The notes below the pieces were generated by a model. That model did not search any database. It worked only from the letters and a program-made list of their open reading frames with translations, and had not been told where the DNA came from. DNA of 64,000 bases. It comes from Gammaproteobacteria bacterium (lineage in GTDB: Bacteria; Pseudomonadota; Gammaproteobacteria; GCA-002705445; GCA-002716945). The first letter of the stretch is position 1; each line of letters starts with the position of its first letter. The translations under genes and the position numbers were made by a program. The stretch is from assembly GCA_002716945.1 (NCBI GenBank), contig PBCF01000002.1:577605-641604 (forward strand). The letters are read 5' to 3'. This document shows positions 36,850-46,488 of this stretch, one piece after another.

Positions 36850-37416
36850 ATGGTCGACATTCTCATTTTATATTACTCTGTCAATGAATCAACTAAAAAA
36901 ATGGCTCGATTGATTTCTAGAGGAGTTGAGTCAGTTGATGGTGCAAGTGCCACTTTAAGAACAGTTGCATCTGAAAAAAATACTAATAAAAATTCCGATC
37001 CAATTGTAGATTTGAATGATTTGAAAAATTGTTCAGCTCTCATTTTAGGAAGTCCTACTCATTTTGGGAATATGGCATCACCACTAAAATCATTCTTAGA
37101 TAAAACAACTTCGGAATGGTTAAAAGGAACATTGTCAGGAAAGCCAGCGGGTGTATTTACATCTACATCAAGTATGCATGGCGGACAAGAAACAACATTA
37201 ATCTCTATGATGCTACCACTATTACATCATGGAATGTTAATTGTTGGTGTTCCTTATAGTGAAAAATCTTTAGTATCTACAAAAACGGGAGGTACTCCAT
37301 ATGGCCCAAGTCATGTATCATTTAATGATTCGAAAGAATTAAGCAATGACGAGAAAGAAATTTGCAAGTCGTTTGGAAAAAGAATTGCTGAAATTTCTAA
37401 AAAAATTCAAAACTAG
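36850..37416 (+). CDS. wrbA: WrbA-type flavodoxin-fold NAD(P)H:quinone oxidoreductase
   Basis: WrbA reduces quinones using FMN and NAD(P)H. The 188-residue protein has ILILYYSVNESTKKMARLIS for FMN phosphate binding, ALILGSPTHFGNMASPLKSFLD and TSTSSMHGGQETTLISMMLPLLHHGM, all diagnostic of WrbA. It shares a CTAG with the convergent hda stop. Confidence 0.93.
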   Translation: MVDILILYYSVNESTKKMARLISRGVESVDGASATLRTVASEKNTNKNSDPIVDLNDLKNCSALILGSPTHFGNMASPLKSFLDKTTSEWLKGTLSGKPAGVFTSTSSMHGGQETTLISMMLPLLHHGMLIVGVPYSEKSLVSTKTGGTPYGPSHVSFNDSKELSNDEKEICKSFGKRIAEISKKIQN

Positions 37417-38111
37417 TCTTTTTTATATTCCATTATTTTCTTTACAAAAGGTATCGTTATATTTCTTCTTTCAGATAGAGAACTATAATCAATTGCTCTT
37501 ATAACATTACATAAAAAAAATAAATCTCTTCTATAATTATTCATAATATAATCGCTAACTTTTTTTGTTAATTTAAACCCTCTTTCCGACGCAAATTTTT
37601 CTAGTACTTTTATTTTATTGATATCATTTAAATCTTTTATTTTAAAAATTAGATCCCATCTTAATCTAGATTTTAGATCTGGCAAAGTAAATTGTATATC
37701 TTCAATTGATATAGTAGTTGTTACCAAGATACTTTTATTGTTTAAAATAAAATCATTAACCAATGAGAACAAATATTCTTCATTTTCTGAGTTAACAATC
37801 AATCTATCTATATTGTCAATTATTAATATATCGAATTGTTCATGAGGTATAATTTTCATGCTATCGTATTCAACAAATATTATTTTTTTATTACTATGGT
37901 TTTTAATTGCTCTGCAAAGATGAGTTTTACCAGAGGATTTTTCACCTTGGAGCATAATAATATTCTCATTACTAGGTTTAGATGATGAAAATTCTATTAA
38001 TTTATCAATTAAAAATTCGTTACCCTCTGCAACAAAATTATCAAAATTTTTACTAGTAGCAAAACTATAATCTATAGGTAATTGATGTAGATTGTATAAA
38101 GTTTTTTTCAT
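37413..38111 (-). CDS. hda: DnaA-related regulatory protein Hda
   Basis: Hda, with the DNA-loaded beta clamp, stimulates ATP hydrolysis by DnaA and limits re-initiation. The 232-residue AAA+ protein has a clamp-binding-like QLPIDYSF near residues 10-17, Walker A GEKSSGKT (56-63) and Walker B DILIIDNID. Sensor region LPDLKSRLRWDLIFKI follows. It lacks the DNA-binding domain of DnaA. It is divergent from purM as in many gammaproteobacteria. Confidence 0.92.
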   Translation of the reverse strand: MKKTLYNLHQLPIDYSFATSKNFDNFVAEGNEFLIDKLIEFSSSKPSNENIIMLQGEKSSGKTHLCRAIKNHSNKKIIFVEYDSMKIIPHEQFDILIIDNIDRLIVNSENEEYLFSLVNDFILNNKSILVTTTISIEDIQFTLPDLKSRLRWDLIFKIKDLNDINKIKVLEKFASERGFKLTKKVSDYIMNNYRRDLFFLCNVIRAIDYSSLSERRNITIPFVKKIMEYKKD

Positions 38112-38137
38112 AGCTATATATATCTCATAGATTAATA

Positions 38138-38143
38138 TATAAT
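38138..38143 (+). promoter_or_regulatory. Probable -10 element of purM-purN
   Basis: TATAAT lies 20 bases before the purM ATG in the 52-bp gap with hda, which would give a leader of about 14 bases. The -35 region 17 bases upstream (TATATA) is poor. Confidence 0.4.
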
Positions 38144-38163
38144 TAAATTCAAGTTATTTAAAC

Positions 38164-39189
38164 ATGAAAAAATCATCTAATAAATTAACATATGCAAAAT
38201 CTGGTGTAGATATAAAAAAAGCTAATAAGCTAATAAATACACTAAAGAGTAAATCAAAGAACATAAAACCAAATATAATTTCACCTATAGGTGGCTTCTG
38301 CAGTCTATATAAGTTAGATAAAATCAAAAATCCAGTAATTGTGTCTGGAACTGACGGTGTAGGGACAAAATTAAGACTAGCAAAGATTTTAAGGAAACAT
38401 CAATTTATTGGTCAAGATCTTTTGGCTATGTGTGTAAATGATGTAATAACTTCAGGGGCAACTCCACTTTTTTTTCTTGATTATCTTGCTACAGGAAAAT
38501 TAGATTTGAATATACATTCTGCAGTTTTAAAAAGTATAAAAAATGCATGTAATAGATATAAAGTACCATTAATTGGCGGAGAAACTGCAGAGATGCCAAG
38601 TATCTATTCTGGATCAGATTATGATTTAGCTGGTTTTTGTGTAGGGATAGTTGATAAAAAAAATATTATCAATGGCAAGAAGATTAAAAATAAAGATATC
38701 ATAATTGGATTGTATTCTAATGGTATTCATGCAAATGGATTCTCTCTCATAAATAAGTTGGTTGAAAAGAAAAAAATTTTATTAAATAAAAAAATTAAAG
38801 GAAAGACAATAGGAGAAATATTGATAAAGCCAACTACTATTTATGCAGATATCATAAAAAAATTATTACCTCGTCTAAATGGTATTGCAAATATTACAGG
38901 AGGAGGTTTAACTGAAAATATACCTCGAATAATACCGGAAAATTTATGCGCCAAGATATATTTAGATAGTTGGAAATTTCCAAATATATTCAATTTAATA
39001 CAACAAAAAGCAAATTTAAATATAAATCAAATGTTAGAAACTTTTAATTGTGGAATAGGAATGATTCTAATTGCTCGAGAATCAGATGTAAAAACAATTT
39101 GTGATATCATAGAAAAGAATAAATATAATTATCAAATTATTGGGGCAATAGTAAAGAAAAATAAAAATAAGAGAATTATTTATGAATAA
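38164..39189 (+). CDS. purM: Phosphoribosylformylglycinamidine cyclo-ligase
   Basis: PurM closes the imidazole ring to make AIR. The 341-residue protein shows TYAKSGVDIKKANKLI, SGTDGVGTKLRLAK, LAMCVNDVITSGATPLFFLDYLATGK and GGETAEMPSIYSGSDYDLAGFCVG, then GLYSNGIHANGFSLI. It overlaps purN by eight bases. AIR is the substrate of the PurK/PurE pair encoded at 19 kb. Confidence 0.97.
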   Translation: MKKSSNKLTYAKSGVDIKKANKLINTLKSKSKNIKPNIISPIGGFCSLYKLDKIKNPVIVSGTDGVGTKLRLAKILRKHQFIGQDLLAMCVNDVITSGATPLFFLDYLATGKLDLNIHSAVLKSIKNACNRYKVPLIGGETAEMPSIYSGSDYDLAGFCVGIVDKKNIINGKKIKNKDIIIGLYSNGIHANGFSLINKLVEKKKILLNKKIKGKTIGEILIKPTTIYADIIKKLLPRLNGIANITGGGLTENIPRIIPENLCAKIYLDSWKFPNIFNLIQQKANLNINQMLETFNCGIGMILIARESDVKTICDIIEKNKYNYQIIGAIVKKNKNKRIIYE

Positions 39190-39814
39190 ATTAAATGTTG
39201 TTATATTAATATCAGGTTATGGCAGTAACTTAAAAAATATAATTAATTATAATAAAAAAAAAGAAATCAATATAAATATTACTTGCGTTATAAGCGATAA
39301 TGCTAATGCCAATGGACTAAAGATAGCTAGGGAAGAAAATATTGAAACTTGTTTAATAGATAATAAAAAAGAACTAGGACAAGAATTAGATAAAATACTA
39401 GCAAATAAAAAAATGGATTTGATTGTCCTTGCAGGATTTATGAAAATACTTCCACCTAATATAATTCAAAAATATTTTGGTAAGATTTTAAATATACATC
39501 CTTCACTCTTACCGAAATATCCTGGATTAAATACACATGAACAAGTAATAAAAAATAATGAAAGTGAACATGGAGCAACAGTTCATTTTGTAACTGAAAA
39601 ACTCGATGGTGGTCCATTAATTATACAAGGTAAAATAAAAATAAAGAATACAGACACAATAAAATGTTTAAAAGAAAAAGTGCATAAAATTGAATATGAA
39701 ATCTATCCTATCGCAATTAATTGGTTCCAAAAAGGATTAATAAAACAAGAAAAGAATTTTTTCATTTTTAAAAATAAAAGAATAGATAAGCCTATAGAGC
39801 ATATATTAGGATAA
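39182..39814 (+). CDS. purN: Phosphoribosylglycinamide formyltransferase
   Basis: PurN formylates GAR with 10-formyl-THF. The 210-residue protein has LISGYGSNLKNII, LAGFMKILPPNII, the catalytic NIHPSLLPKYPGLNTHEQ, and EHGATVHFVTEKLDGGPLI with the conserved Asp. Length is normal. It is translationally coupled to purM and followed after two bases by the DUF3108 gene. Confidence 0.97.
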   Translation: MNKLNVVILISGYGSNLKNIINYNKKKEININITCVISDNANANGLKIAREENIETCLIDNKKELGQELDKILANKKMDLIVLAGFMKILPPNIIQKYFGKILNIHPSLLPKYPGLNTHEQVIKNNESEHGATVHFVTEKLDGGPLIIQGKIKIKNTDTIKCLKEKVHKIEYEIYPIAINWFQKGLIKQEKNFFIFKNKRIDKPIEHILG

Positions 39815-39816
39815 TT

Positions 39817-40524
39817 ATGTATAAAATATTTATAATTATTTTTGCTCTTTTTTCAAATAATTTAAATGCTAAAGAATCATGGAGGGAATTTAACATACAA
39901 TATAATTTACAAAAAAGTGGTATAACTTTTGCTGTAAGTAATAACAAATTCTATAAGGAAAAAGATTATTGGTTTTTTGAAATTATCAGTAAAACTGCAG
40001 GCATAATGAAGCTCAAAGAAGATCATAGGTTTGAGAGATCAAAGTTCATTTTATCAGATAATAATTTAAAAACTTTATCTTATGTTTTTAAGGGTAAGAA
40101 GAAAGATAAATTAATTAACATTAGAACAGAAATTAATGAAGGTAAAAAGTCATTTAGCATAAAAAATGGCGTTGAAATTAGTCATGATTTAAATAAAAAT
40201 TGGTATGATAGATTATCAGTACAAATTGATCTAAGAGAAAAAATAAAAAATGGAATATATAACAATACGTATACTGTATTAGATAAAGGAAGAGAAAGAA
40301 TATATATATTTAAATATGTAAAGTCTGAAGAAATTGAAACTATTTTTGGTAAAACTAAAACAATTGTAATTCATAAAATTATCACCGAAAAAAATGATAA
40401 AATTAATAAAAGAAATACACTAACATGGTATGCCATTAATCATAATTTTATACCGGTGAAAATAGAACAATATAGAAAAAAATCATTAAAGTTTACAGCT
40501 GATATCAGCAAAATGATTAAATAA
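39817..40524 (+). CDS. Exported DUF3108-family protein
   Basis: The 235-residue protein has a signal peptide (MYKIFIIIFALFSNNLNA) and a beta-rich mature part. Motifs such as FEIISKTAGIMKLKEDHRFE, LSYVFKGKKKDK and TLTWYAINHNFIPVKIEQYR fit DUF3108. DUF3108 genes commonly follow purN in gammaproteobacteria. The fold resembles outer-membrane-associated lipid-binding proteins, but no function is established. Its stop adjoins that of argG without any gap. Confidence 0.8.
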   Translation: MYKIFIIIFALFSNNLNAKESWREFNIQYNLQKSGITFAVSNNKFYKEKDYWFFEIISKTAGIMKLKEDHRFERSKFILSDNNLKTLSYVFKGKKKDKLINIRTEINEGKKSFSIKNGVEISHDLNKNWYDRLSVQIDLREKIKNGIYNNTYTVLDKGRERIYIFKYVKSEEIETIFGKTKTIVIHKIITEKNDKINKRNTLTWYAINHNFIPVKIEQYRKKSLKFTADISKMIK

Positions 40525-41721
40525 TTATTTTTTTTTATTTTTTAATCTTGTTGAAATAACCTTGATAAATCCTTCAGCATCCTTTTGATTATAATCACCT
40601 GAATCTGATTCAAATGTTGATAAATCTTTACTGTATAAAGATTTATTAGATTGTCTTCCAAGAACTATAACATTTCCTTTATAAAGTTTTATCTTAACGA
40701 TACCTTCAACATTTTTTTGTGTTTGGTTGATCATATTCTGTAAAATCTCTCTTTCAGGACTAAACCAATATCCATTATAAATTAACCTAGAATATCTATT
40801 AACAGCATCTTCTTTTAAATGAAGAACTTCTCTGTCAAGTGTAAGTGATTCAATAGCCTTATGCGCTTTATGATAAATTGTTCCACCGGGAGTTTCATAA
40901 CATCCTCTTGATTTAATCCCTACATATCTATTTTCAACTATATCCAATCTTCCAATACCATGTTTATTTCCAAATTTGTTCAAACTTGCTAATATTTTTG
41001 CAGCGGTCATTTTTTTTCCATTAATTCTTATCATATCTCCATTTTTAAATTCTACTTCAATGACTTGAGGTGAGGATGGTGCGTCTTTTAAAGATTGAGT
41101 ATTTAACCACATAGATTCATCTGGCGCAGTTATAGGATCTTCTAATATTCCACCTTCATAAGAAGTATGCAGAATATTTGCATCCATAGAATAAGGGCTT
41201 TCTTTCCCTTTGTTATAATCTATATTAATCTTATTTAGTTTTGCATATCTAACTAGATCTTTTCTAGATTTAAATGCCCATTCTCTCCATGGTGCAATAA
41301 TTTTAATCTCTTTATTTAAAGAATATGCAGAAAGTTCAAACCTAACCTGATCATTACCTTTCCCTGTTGCCCCATGACATATATAATTAGTTTTTTCTTT
41401 TTTAGCAATTTCTACAAGTCTCTTACTAATTAGAGGTCTAGCGATCGATGTTCCTAAATAATACTCACCTTCATAAATGGCATTGGCTCTAAACATAGGG
41501 AATATATAATCTTTGACAAAAATTTCTTTCAAATCTTCTACATAAATTTTTTTAATTCCAATTTTTTTTGCTTTTATTTTTGCTTCTTTTATTTCTGAAC
41601 CTTGTCCAATATCAGCAGTAAAAGCAATGACATCGCATTGATATTTTTCCATCAACCATTTTGCAATTACAGATGTGTCTAAACCGCCAGAATAAGCTAG
41701 TACAACTTTAGTCGGTTTCAT
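40525..41721 (-). CDS. argG: Argininosuccinate synthase
   Basis: ArgG couples citrulline and aspartate with ATP. The 398-residue protein has the PP-loop [16 protein letters not shown] near the N-terminus, [26 protein letters not shown] and [20 protein letters not shown]. Length matches the short, 400-residue type of the enzyme. Its start overlaps the moaE end by 14 bases, an unusual neighbour for an arginine gene. Confidence 0.97.
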   Translation of the reverse strand: MKPTKVVLAYSGGLDTSVIAKWLMEKYQCDVIAFTADIGQGSEIKEAKIKAKKIGIKKIYVEDLKEIFVKDYIFPMFRANAIYEGEYYLGTSIARPLISKRLVEIAKKEKTNYICHGATGKGNDQVRFELSAYSLNKEIKIIAPWREWAFKSRKDLVRYAKLNKINIDYNKGKESPYSMDANILHTSYEGGILEDPITAPDESMWLNTQSLKDAPSSPQVIEVEFKNGDMIRINGKKMTAAKILASLNKFGNKHGIGRLDIVENRYVGIKSRGCYETPGGTIYHKAHKAIESLTLDREVLHLKEDAVNRYSRLIYNGYWFSPEREILQNMINQTQKNVEGIVKIKLYKGNVIVLGRQSNKSLYSKDLSTFESDSGDYNQKDAEGFIKVISTRLKNKKK

Positions 41722-42172
41722 TTAATTCTTCTTGGTGATTTACATTTTGAGACTCAACCCATTTAAAACCATTAGAATTAGATTCTTTTTTCCATAAAGG
41801 TGCTTCAGATTTTAAAAATTCCATTATTTCTCTAGTAGCTTTGAATGCACTATCTCTATGTTCAGACCATGTTGCAACCAAGACAATTGGGTCTGATGGT
41901 TTTAAATCTCCAATTCTATGAAATATGATTCCGTCTATTAATTTAAATTTTTTAATGGCATTAGTTAAAATATCCGTCAAATATTTTTCCGTCATTTCTG
42001 GATAATGTTCAAGCATCATTGATTCAACTTCTTTATCATCATTGAAATCACGCATAGTGCCTAAAAAGACTGATGTTGCACCTATTTTTGGATCATTATT
42101 TAACTTTTCTCTTTTGTAGTTTACTAGTGCTACCCAAGGGTCAAATTGTTCGTTTATTATTTCTATCTTCAT
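41708..42172 (-). CDS. moaE: Molybdopterin synthase catalytic subunit
   Basis: MoaE with thiocarboxylated MoaD turns cyclic pyranopterin monophosphate into molybdopterin. The 154-residue protein has [54 protein letters not shown] and [18 protein letters not shown], which holds the catalytic lysines. It follows moaD after one base. Confidence 0.95.
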   Translation of the reverse strand: MKIEIINEQFDPWVALVNYKREKLNNDPKIGATSVFLGTMRDFNDDKEVESMMLEHYPEMTEKYLTDILTNAIKKFKLIDGIIFHRIGDLKPSDPIVLVATWSEHRDSAFKATREIMEFLKSEAPLWKKESNSNGFKWVESQNVNHQEELNETD

Positions 42173-42173
42173 A

Positions 42174-42407
42174 TTAACCGCCTGTTACTGGTGGAAAGAA
42201 AGCAACCTCATCTCCGTCTTTTAGTTTATGCTTTTTGCCAACATATTCATGATTTACGGCTATCAATAATTTAGCTGGTTTATTTCTATCAGCAATTATC
42301 AAATCCCAAAGATCACTAACATCTGCTCCATCATTTAAGTCAAATATTTCACTATCTTTTCCAATCAAATCTCGAATACTAGCAAAATACTTAACATTTA
42401 TGTTCAT
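42174..42407 (-). CDS. moaD: Molybdopterin synthase sulfur-carrier subunit
   Basis: MoaD carries sulfur as a C-terminal thiocarboxylate. The small ubiquitin-like protein ends FFPPVTGG, the required Gly-Gly. I start it at the ATG at 42407 (MNINVKYFASIRDLIG, 77 residues) because this matches the family. An in-frame ATG at 42419 would lie almost at the predicted transcription start. Confidence 0.94.
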   Translation of the reverse strand: MNINVKYFASIRDLIGKDSEIFDLNDGADVSDLWDLIIADRNKPAKLLIAVNHEYVGKKHKLKDGDEVAFFPPVTGG

Positions 42408-42427
42408 ATCTTTGACCATGTATAATA

Positions 42428-42433
42428 ATTATA
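42428..42433 (-). promoter_or_regulatory. Probable -10 element upstream of moaD
   Basis: TATAAT on the minus strand sits 20 bases before the moaD ATG at 42407. No good -35 is visible. If real, moaD-moaE-argG would be transcribed apart from moeB-moaA. Confidence 0.38.
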
Positions 42434-42498
42434 AAACCAAGAACAATCAACAAAATTCATCATTAATTATCAAAATTCAAAGTTATATATAGACGTTT

Positions 42499-42762
42499 TT
42501 ATGTTTTTACTTTTCTTGCCATATTCCCAAATACAACTCCTATTGCAATAGCAACATAACAAACAATAGCAAACATCCAGTTCCCTGCTGTAATGCCTGG
42601 ATAAAATGGAGCCAATGGGAAAAACATAGCAGTTACAATAAACCACCCTGTAAAAGCTATAGCACCAAACTCTGGGACTACTTGAAGTAGTAATTCATAA
42701 CTAGCTAAGTAACCAGCAATTATTGCAACAATATAAAATAAATAACTTATTAATTTAAACAT
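42499..42762 (-). CDS. Small membrane protein in the molybdopterin cluster
   Basis: I do not recognise this 87-residue protein. It is very hydrophobic, with about three membrane segments (LISYLFYIVAIIAGYLASY; FGAIAFTGWFIVTAMFFPL; WMFAIVCYVAIAIGVVFGN). It starts four bases after moaA, so the two are likely co-transcribed. A 79-bp gap separates it from moaD. A transport or anchoring role near molybdopterin synthesis is only a guess from position. Confidence 0.62.
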   Translation of the reverse strand: MFKLISYLFYIVAIIAGYLASYELLLQVVPEFGAIAFTGWFIVTAMFFPLAPFYPGITAGNWMFAIVCYVAIAIGVVFGNMARKVKT

Positions 42763-42766
42763 TTAC

Positions 42767-43786
42767 TTATCCTCCAATATATGACATCTCAATTTTATTT
42801 CTTCTTTTATGATTTCCAGATTGCAATCTATTTTCAGAATATTTATCAATTCTAGTAGACCATATTTTTATAAAATGTGACAAGATTTCATCATCATTGT
42901 CTATATTTCTTAATTTATTAAGAAAATCATAACCCAGGCTAGAAAATAGACATGTAAAAAATTTTCCATCAGCTGATAGTCTTCCACGGTTACATGTACC
43001 ACAAAATGGTTCTGATACAGATGCAATAAATGCTATTTCTTGATCTTTTTCCATAATCCTATATTTTTGTGATGTCGAGTTTGCATTATCAGTCATTTTC
43101 TCAATAGTATACTTAGTGTTAATTAATTTCTTCATACTATTAGCTGTTATAACGCTCTCAATATTCCAATTATTAGTTTCACCTACATCCATAAATTCAA
43201 TAAATCTAAGCTGTATTCTCGGATCATTTAGATATTCAATCATAGGTATAATTTCTGAATCATTTATATCTTTAATGACGACCATATTCACTTTGACAGA
43301 GCCAAATACTTTGATGGCAATATCAATCGCTTCTAAAATTTTTGATTTGTTGTTTTTTAATGTATTAATTTTTTCTAAAGTAAAATCGTTAATAGAATCT
43401 AAACTGATAGTGATAGAATTAAGACCACTTGTTTTTAAATCTTGAGCTATGCTTTTATTTAATAGTGATCCATTTGTTGTTAAAGAAATTTCATTTATTT
43501 GTGCTCTTTCTCTTAATGAATATATAAGTCTATCTATATTTTTTCGTAATAATGGTTCACCACCTGTAAGCCTAATTTTTTTTAGACCAACATTTTTTAA
43601 AATTGTAGAAAATCTCACAATTTCTTCATATGACAACAAATTATTTTTAGATAAAAAAGTATAATCATGATTAAATATTTCATGAGGCATACAGTAACTA
43701 CATCTAAAGTTACATCTATCAGTTACTGAAATACGAAGATATTCTAATAATCTACCATGCTTATCTATAATATTTTTTTGGAACAT
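42767..43786 (-). CDS. moaA: GTP 3',8-cyclase
   Basis: MoaA is a radical SAM enzyme that begins molybdenum cofactor synthesis from GTP. The N-terminal cluster CNFRCSYC binds SAM's Fe-S, and the second cluster near the C-terminus is CGTCNRGRLSADGKFFTC. LRLTGGEP-like KKIRLTGGEPLLR and SITISLDSIN are conserved. It ends with GG after YI, as in active MoaA. The ATG at 43786 is preferred; a TTG nine bases upstream is an alternative. It overlaps moeB by 22 bases. Confidence 0.96.
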   Translation of the reverse strand: MFQKNIIDKHGRLLEYLRISVTDRCNFRCSYCMPHEIFNHDYTFLSKNNLLSYEEIVRFSTILKNVGLKKIRLTGGEPLLRKNIDRLIYSLRERAQINEISLTTNGSLLNKSIAQDLKTSGLNSITISLDSINDFTLEKINTLKNNKSKILEAIDIAIKVFGSVKVNMVVIKDINDSEIIPMIEYLNDPRIQLRFIEFMDVGETNNWNIESVITANSMKKLINTKYTIEKMTDNANSTSQKYRIMEKDQEIAFIASVSEPFCGTCNRGRLSADGKFFTCLFSSLGYDFLNKLRNIDNDDEILSHFIKIWSTRIDKYSENRLQSGNHKRRNKIEMSYIGG

Positions 43787-44547
43787 ACCTTGCAATTTGG
43801 GTCTTTATTTATTTTTATTTTTTTGAATGATAAATTTTTGGCATCTATCATTAATAATTTACTCTCCAACTTTTCACCAATATCAAGTAATACTTTTATA
43901 GATTCATTTGCTTGTATCGATCCTACGATTCCTGTCAATGTAGATAGAACTCCGTAGTCACTACAACTCAAATCATCATCACCTAAATCATTATATAAAC
44001 AATTATAACAAGGTGCATTTTTTTTATCATTTCTAAAAATTGAGATTTGACCCTCCATTTTTATGGCTGCTCCCATAACCAAAGGTTTTTTGTGTATTAA
44101 ACTCAATTTATTTATGTTATTTCTTGTTTTAAAATTATCTGTAGCATCTATAATTAAATCGCTATCTATAAAGTACTTGTTATCAGTAATATCGTTTAAA
44201 TCTTCTGAAATTCTATTTATATCTATATCTTGATTTATATCTCTCATTCTTTCAAAAGCAATATCTACTTTTCTTTTGCCAATATCATCGCCGTTATACA
44301 AAATTTGTCTTTGTAAGTTTGTTTGATCGACTATATCCTTATCTATTATAGTAATATTACCTATTCCTGATGATGCAAGGTAGTATGCAATTGGAGATCC
44401 AAGACCACCTAATCCAATTAATACAACATGTTTAGACATTAATAACTTCTGTCCCTCTATGTCAATTTCAGGCAACAAAATATGTCTATTATATTTTAGA
44501 AGATCTTTGTCAGATAAAGTAAAATCTTCAAGATTTTTTGTTTGCAT
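43765..44547 (-). CDS. moeB: MoeB/ThiF-type adenylyltransferase
   Basis: This E1-like enzyme adenylates the Gly-Gly end of MoaD so that sulfur can be attached. The 260-residue protein has RYNRHILLPEIDIEGQ-like YNRHILLPEIDIEGQK, VVLIGLGGLGSPIAYYL, VDQTNLQRQILY and two CxxC pairs for zinc (CYNC, CKVC). Position next to moaA and near moaD favours MoeB over ThiF. No rhodanese domain is attached. The nearby DUF1244 gene overlaps its start by 20 bases. Confidence 0.92.
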   Translation of the reverse strand: MQTKNLEDFTLSDKDLLKYNRHILLPEIDIEGQKLLMSKHVVLIGLGGLGSPIAYYLASSGIGNITIIDKDIVDQTNLQRQILYNGDDIGKRKVDIAFERMRDINQDIDINRISEDLNDITDNKYFIDSDLIIDATDNFKTRNNINKLSLIHKKPLVMGAAIKMEGQISIFRNDKKNAPCYNCLYNDLGDDDLSCSDYGVLSTLTGIVGSIQANESIKVLLDIGEKLESKLLMIDAKNLSFKKIKINKDPNCKVCSKKIL

Positions 44548-44815
44548 TGAATTTTTCTAGTTGTTCTTTTGTTGCTTCTTTTTGAAATTTTGATTTGTAT
44601 TCGCTGTATGGCATACCATAAATTATTTCTCTGGCGTCATCATAGCTAATATTGTCTCCCAATTTTTCTGACTCGCTAACATACCATTTTGAAATACAAT
44701 TGCGACAAAAGTTTGCTAAATTCATAAGATCAATATTCTGAACATCCGGATTATCTCGTAAATGTTTAACTATTCTATCGAAAGTAGCTGCTTTTATTTT
44801 TTCATCATTACTCAT
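44528..44815 (-). CDS. DUF1244-family small protein
   Basis: The protein, about 95 residues from the ATG at 44815, is a good match to DUF1244. It has FDRIVKHLRDNPDVQNIDLM, NLANFCRNCISKWYVSESE, then AREIIYGMPYSEYKSKFQKE. FCRNC is a conserved CxxC that may bind metal. The upstream ATG at 44833 would coincide with the predicted transcription start, so the shorter form is preferred. Function unknown. It overlaps moeB and leads that operon. Confidence 0.85.
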   Translation of the reverse strand: MSNDEKIKAATFDRIVKHLRDNPDVQNIDLMNLANFCRNCISKWYVSESEKLGDNISYDDAREIIYGMPYSEYKSKFQKEATKEQLEKFNANKKS

Positions 44816-44838
44816 ATTTACACCAAATTTCATTCATA

Positions 44839-44868
44839 CTTATATCCTATAATATTTTTTGGAATCAA
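44839..44868 (-). promoter_or_regulatory. Promoter of the DUF1244-moeB-moaA operon
   Basis: On the minus strand TTGATT (44868-44863) and TATAAG (44844-44839) are separated by 18 bases. Transcription would start near 44832, giving an 18-base leader for the ATG at 44815. Confidence 0.45.
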
Positions 44869-44912
44869 TACACTGTTTGTAAATGATAATATCTATAAAG
44901 GATATTATATGC

Positions 44913-45806
44913 TCATATTTTACGTATATCTTTCTCTGATATTTGTATGCCAATAATAACAACTACTAAGCCAATAATATAATTCCAAAATATTTTCTCA
45001 TTAAAAATTAACAATCCAAATATAATAGACCATATTGGTATTAAATAATTCATTATTGAGAGAAAAGTTGCTCCAGATGACTGTAAAATTTGAAAATATA
45101 GTATAGTTGCAATTGCAGTACAAAATACACCTAACAATAATATAGGTATAGACAAAAAGTCACTCATCTGTATATTATTGTTATCCTCTAAAAAAATTAG
45201 ATATATAAACATAATTATAGCTGATAAAAAAATTGTACCGGTTGATGCATTCAATGCATTGGTATTTTTATATTTCTTACCATAAACAGCTGCAAAAGAA
45301 TATAAAATTGCACCAAACATCACCATCAACTCAGACATTAACTCACTTCCGTTGGATTGATTCTCAATGTTTGAAGTATCTGGGGCGATTAAAATAATAA
45401 TACCAATAAAAGCTGTTATAAAACCAAACAATTTTTTTCTTGTCATAGCTTCATCATGTAAAAAAAAATGAGACAAAATTAATGTAGATATAGGCATAGT
45501 TGACATTAATATTCCAGCCATAGAGCTATCAATATTTTTCTGTCCATGAATAATTAATAAAAATGGTGCAACTATACCAAAGACACTCATAATAAAAAAA
45601 TAATTAAACTGCTTATAATTAAATTCCAATTTTCTAAAAATAATTATTAAAAGAAAGATTAAAATAATACTTCCTATAATCAATCTTCCAGCGACTATAA
45701 TTTCTGGACTATAGTTTTGTAAAGCAAGTTTATTTAAAGTAAATGCTCCACCCCAAATAGCAGATAAAACCATTAATAAAATCCAGTTTATTGTATATGA
45801 ATGCAT
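44913..45806 (-). CDS. EamA/DMT-family transporter
   Basis: The 297-residue protein has ten predicted membrane spans in two EamA repeats. WGGAFTLNKLAL and APFLLIIHGQKNIDSSMAGI are in the first; LLGVFCTAIATILYFQILQS, GATFLSIMNYLIPIWSIIFG and LLIFNEKIFW are in the second. Such proteins export amino acids, metabolites or drugs. The substrate cannot be inferred. Its downstream side shows an 8-bp AT-only inverted repeat (44886-44908) without a T-tract. Confidence 0.88.
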   Translation of the reverse strand: MHSYTINWILLMVLSAIWGGAFTLNKLALQNYSPEIIVAGRLIIGSIILIFLLIIIFRKLEFNYKQFNYFFIMSVFGIVAPFLLIIHGQKNIDSSMAGILMSTMPISTLILSHFFLHDEAMTRKKLFGFITAFIGIIILIAPDTSNIENQSNGSELMSELMVMFGAILYSFAAVYGKKYKNTNALNASTGTIFLSAIIMFIYLIFLEDNNNIQMSDFLSIPILLLGVFCTAIATILYFQILQSSGATFLSIMNYLIPIWSIIFGLLIFNEKIFWNYIIGLVVVIIGIQISEKDIRKI

Positions 45807-45834
45807 ATTAAGTTATCCTTTGCATATAATTATC

Positions 45835-46488
45835 ATGAAAATATTATCGATTAATATATCAGAACCAAAAAAAATCATTTTCAATGGTAAAGAACTTATC
45901 ACAAGTATATATAAAAAACCTGTAGATAAAAGTGTTGAATTAACAGATTTAGGCATTATGGGTGACCAACAGGCTGATCTTAAAGTTCATGGAGGTTATG
46001 ATAAAGCTGTGTATGTTTACTCGCACAAACATTACCAATTGTGGTCTGAAAAACTGAAAAGAAACTTTGATGAATTTGGATTGGTTGGTGAAAATTTAAC
46101 TATTGATGATTTTAATGAAGAAAAAATAAATATAGGAGATGAGTTTAGTATTTCAGACTGTATTCTTAAAATTACACAACCAAGAATTCCTTGTTACAAA
46201 TTAGGTATAAAAATGAATGACAGAAATTTTCCAAAAAACTTTTCACAAAGTGGTCGTACTGGTGCGTACATGAAAGTATTAAAAACTGGAAAGATTAGCC
46301 CTGGTGATTCGTTAGATTTGATAAAAAAAGAAAAAAATTCTATGAGTATATATGAAATTACTGACCTTCTTTATATAGATATTGATAACATTGATAAAAT
46401 GAAGAATGTAATACAGATAGATTCATTAACTGAAGAAATAAAAGAGAAATTTAGAGAAAGATTGATTAAACTTGGCGAATACATATGA
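45835..46488 (+). CDS. MOSC-domain protein (YiiM-like)
   Basis: MOSC domains handle sulfur or nitrogen groups on molybdenum cofactor or small molecules. The 217-residue protein has TDLGIMGDQQADLKVHGGYD, AVYVYSHKHYQLW, FGLVGENLTI and the conserved Cys in QPRIPCYKLGIKM. YiiM relatives reduce N-hydroxylated compounds such as 6-hydroxylaminopurine. The ATG at 45835 is preferred over an in-frame TTG at 45820. Its proximity to the moa block agrees with a molybdenum enzyme, but it is divergent from EamA and co-oriented with hisI. Confidence 0.86.
   Translation: MKILSINISEPKKIIFNGKELITSIYKKPVDKSVELTDLGIMGDQQADLKVHGGYDKAVYVYSHKHYQLWSEKLKRNFDEFGLVGENLTIDDFNEEKINIGDEFSISDCILKITQPRIPCYKLGIKMNDRNFPKNFSQSGRTGAYMKVLKTGKISPGDSLDLIKKEKNSMSIYEITDLLYIDIDNIDKMKNVIQIDSLTEEIKEKFRERLIKLGEYI

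Noticed and set aside
44886-44908. Inverted repeat ATAATATC/GATATTAT as a terminator of the EamA gene
   Set aside because: The stem is almost all A-T and no T-tract follows, so chance is likely in such AT-rich DNA.
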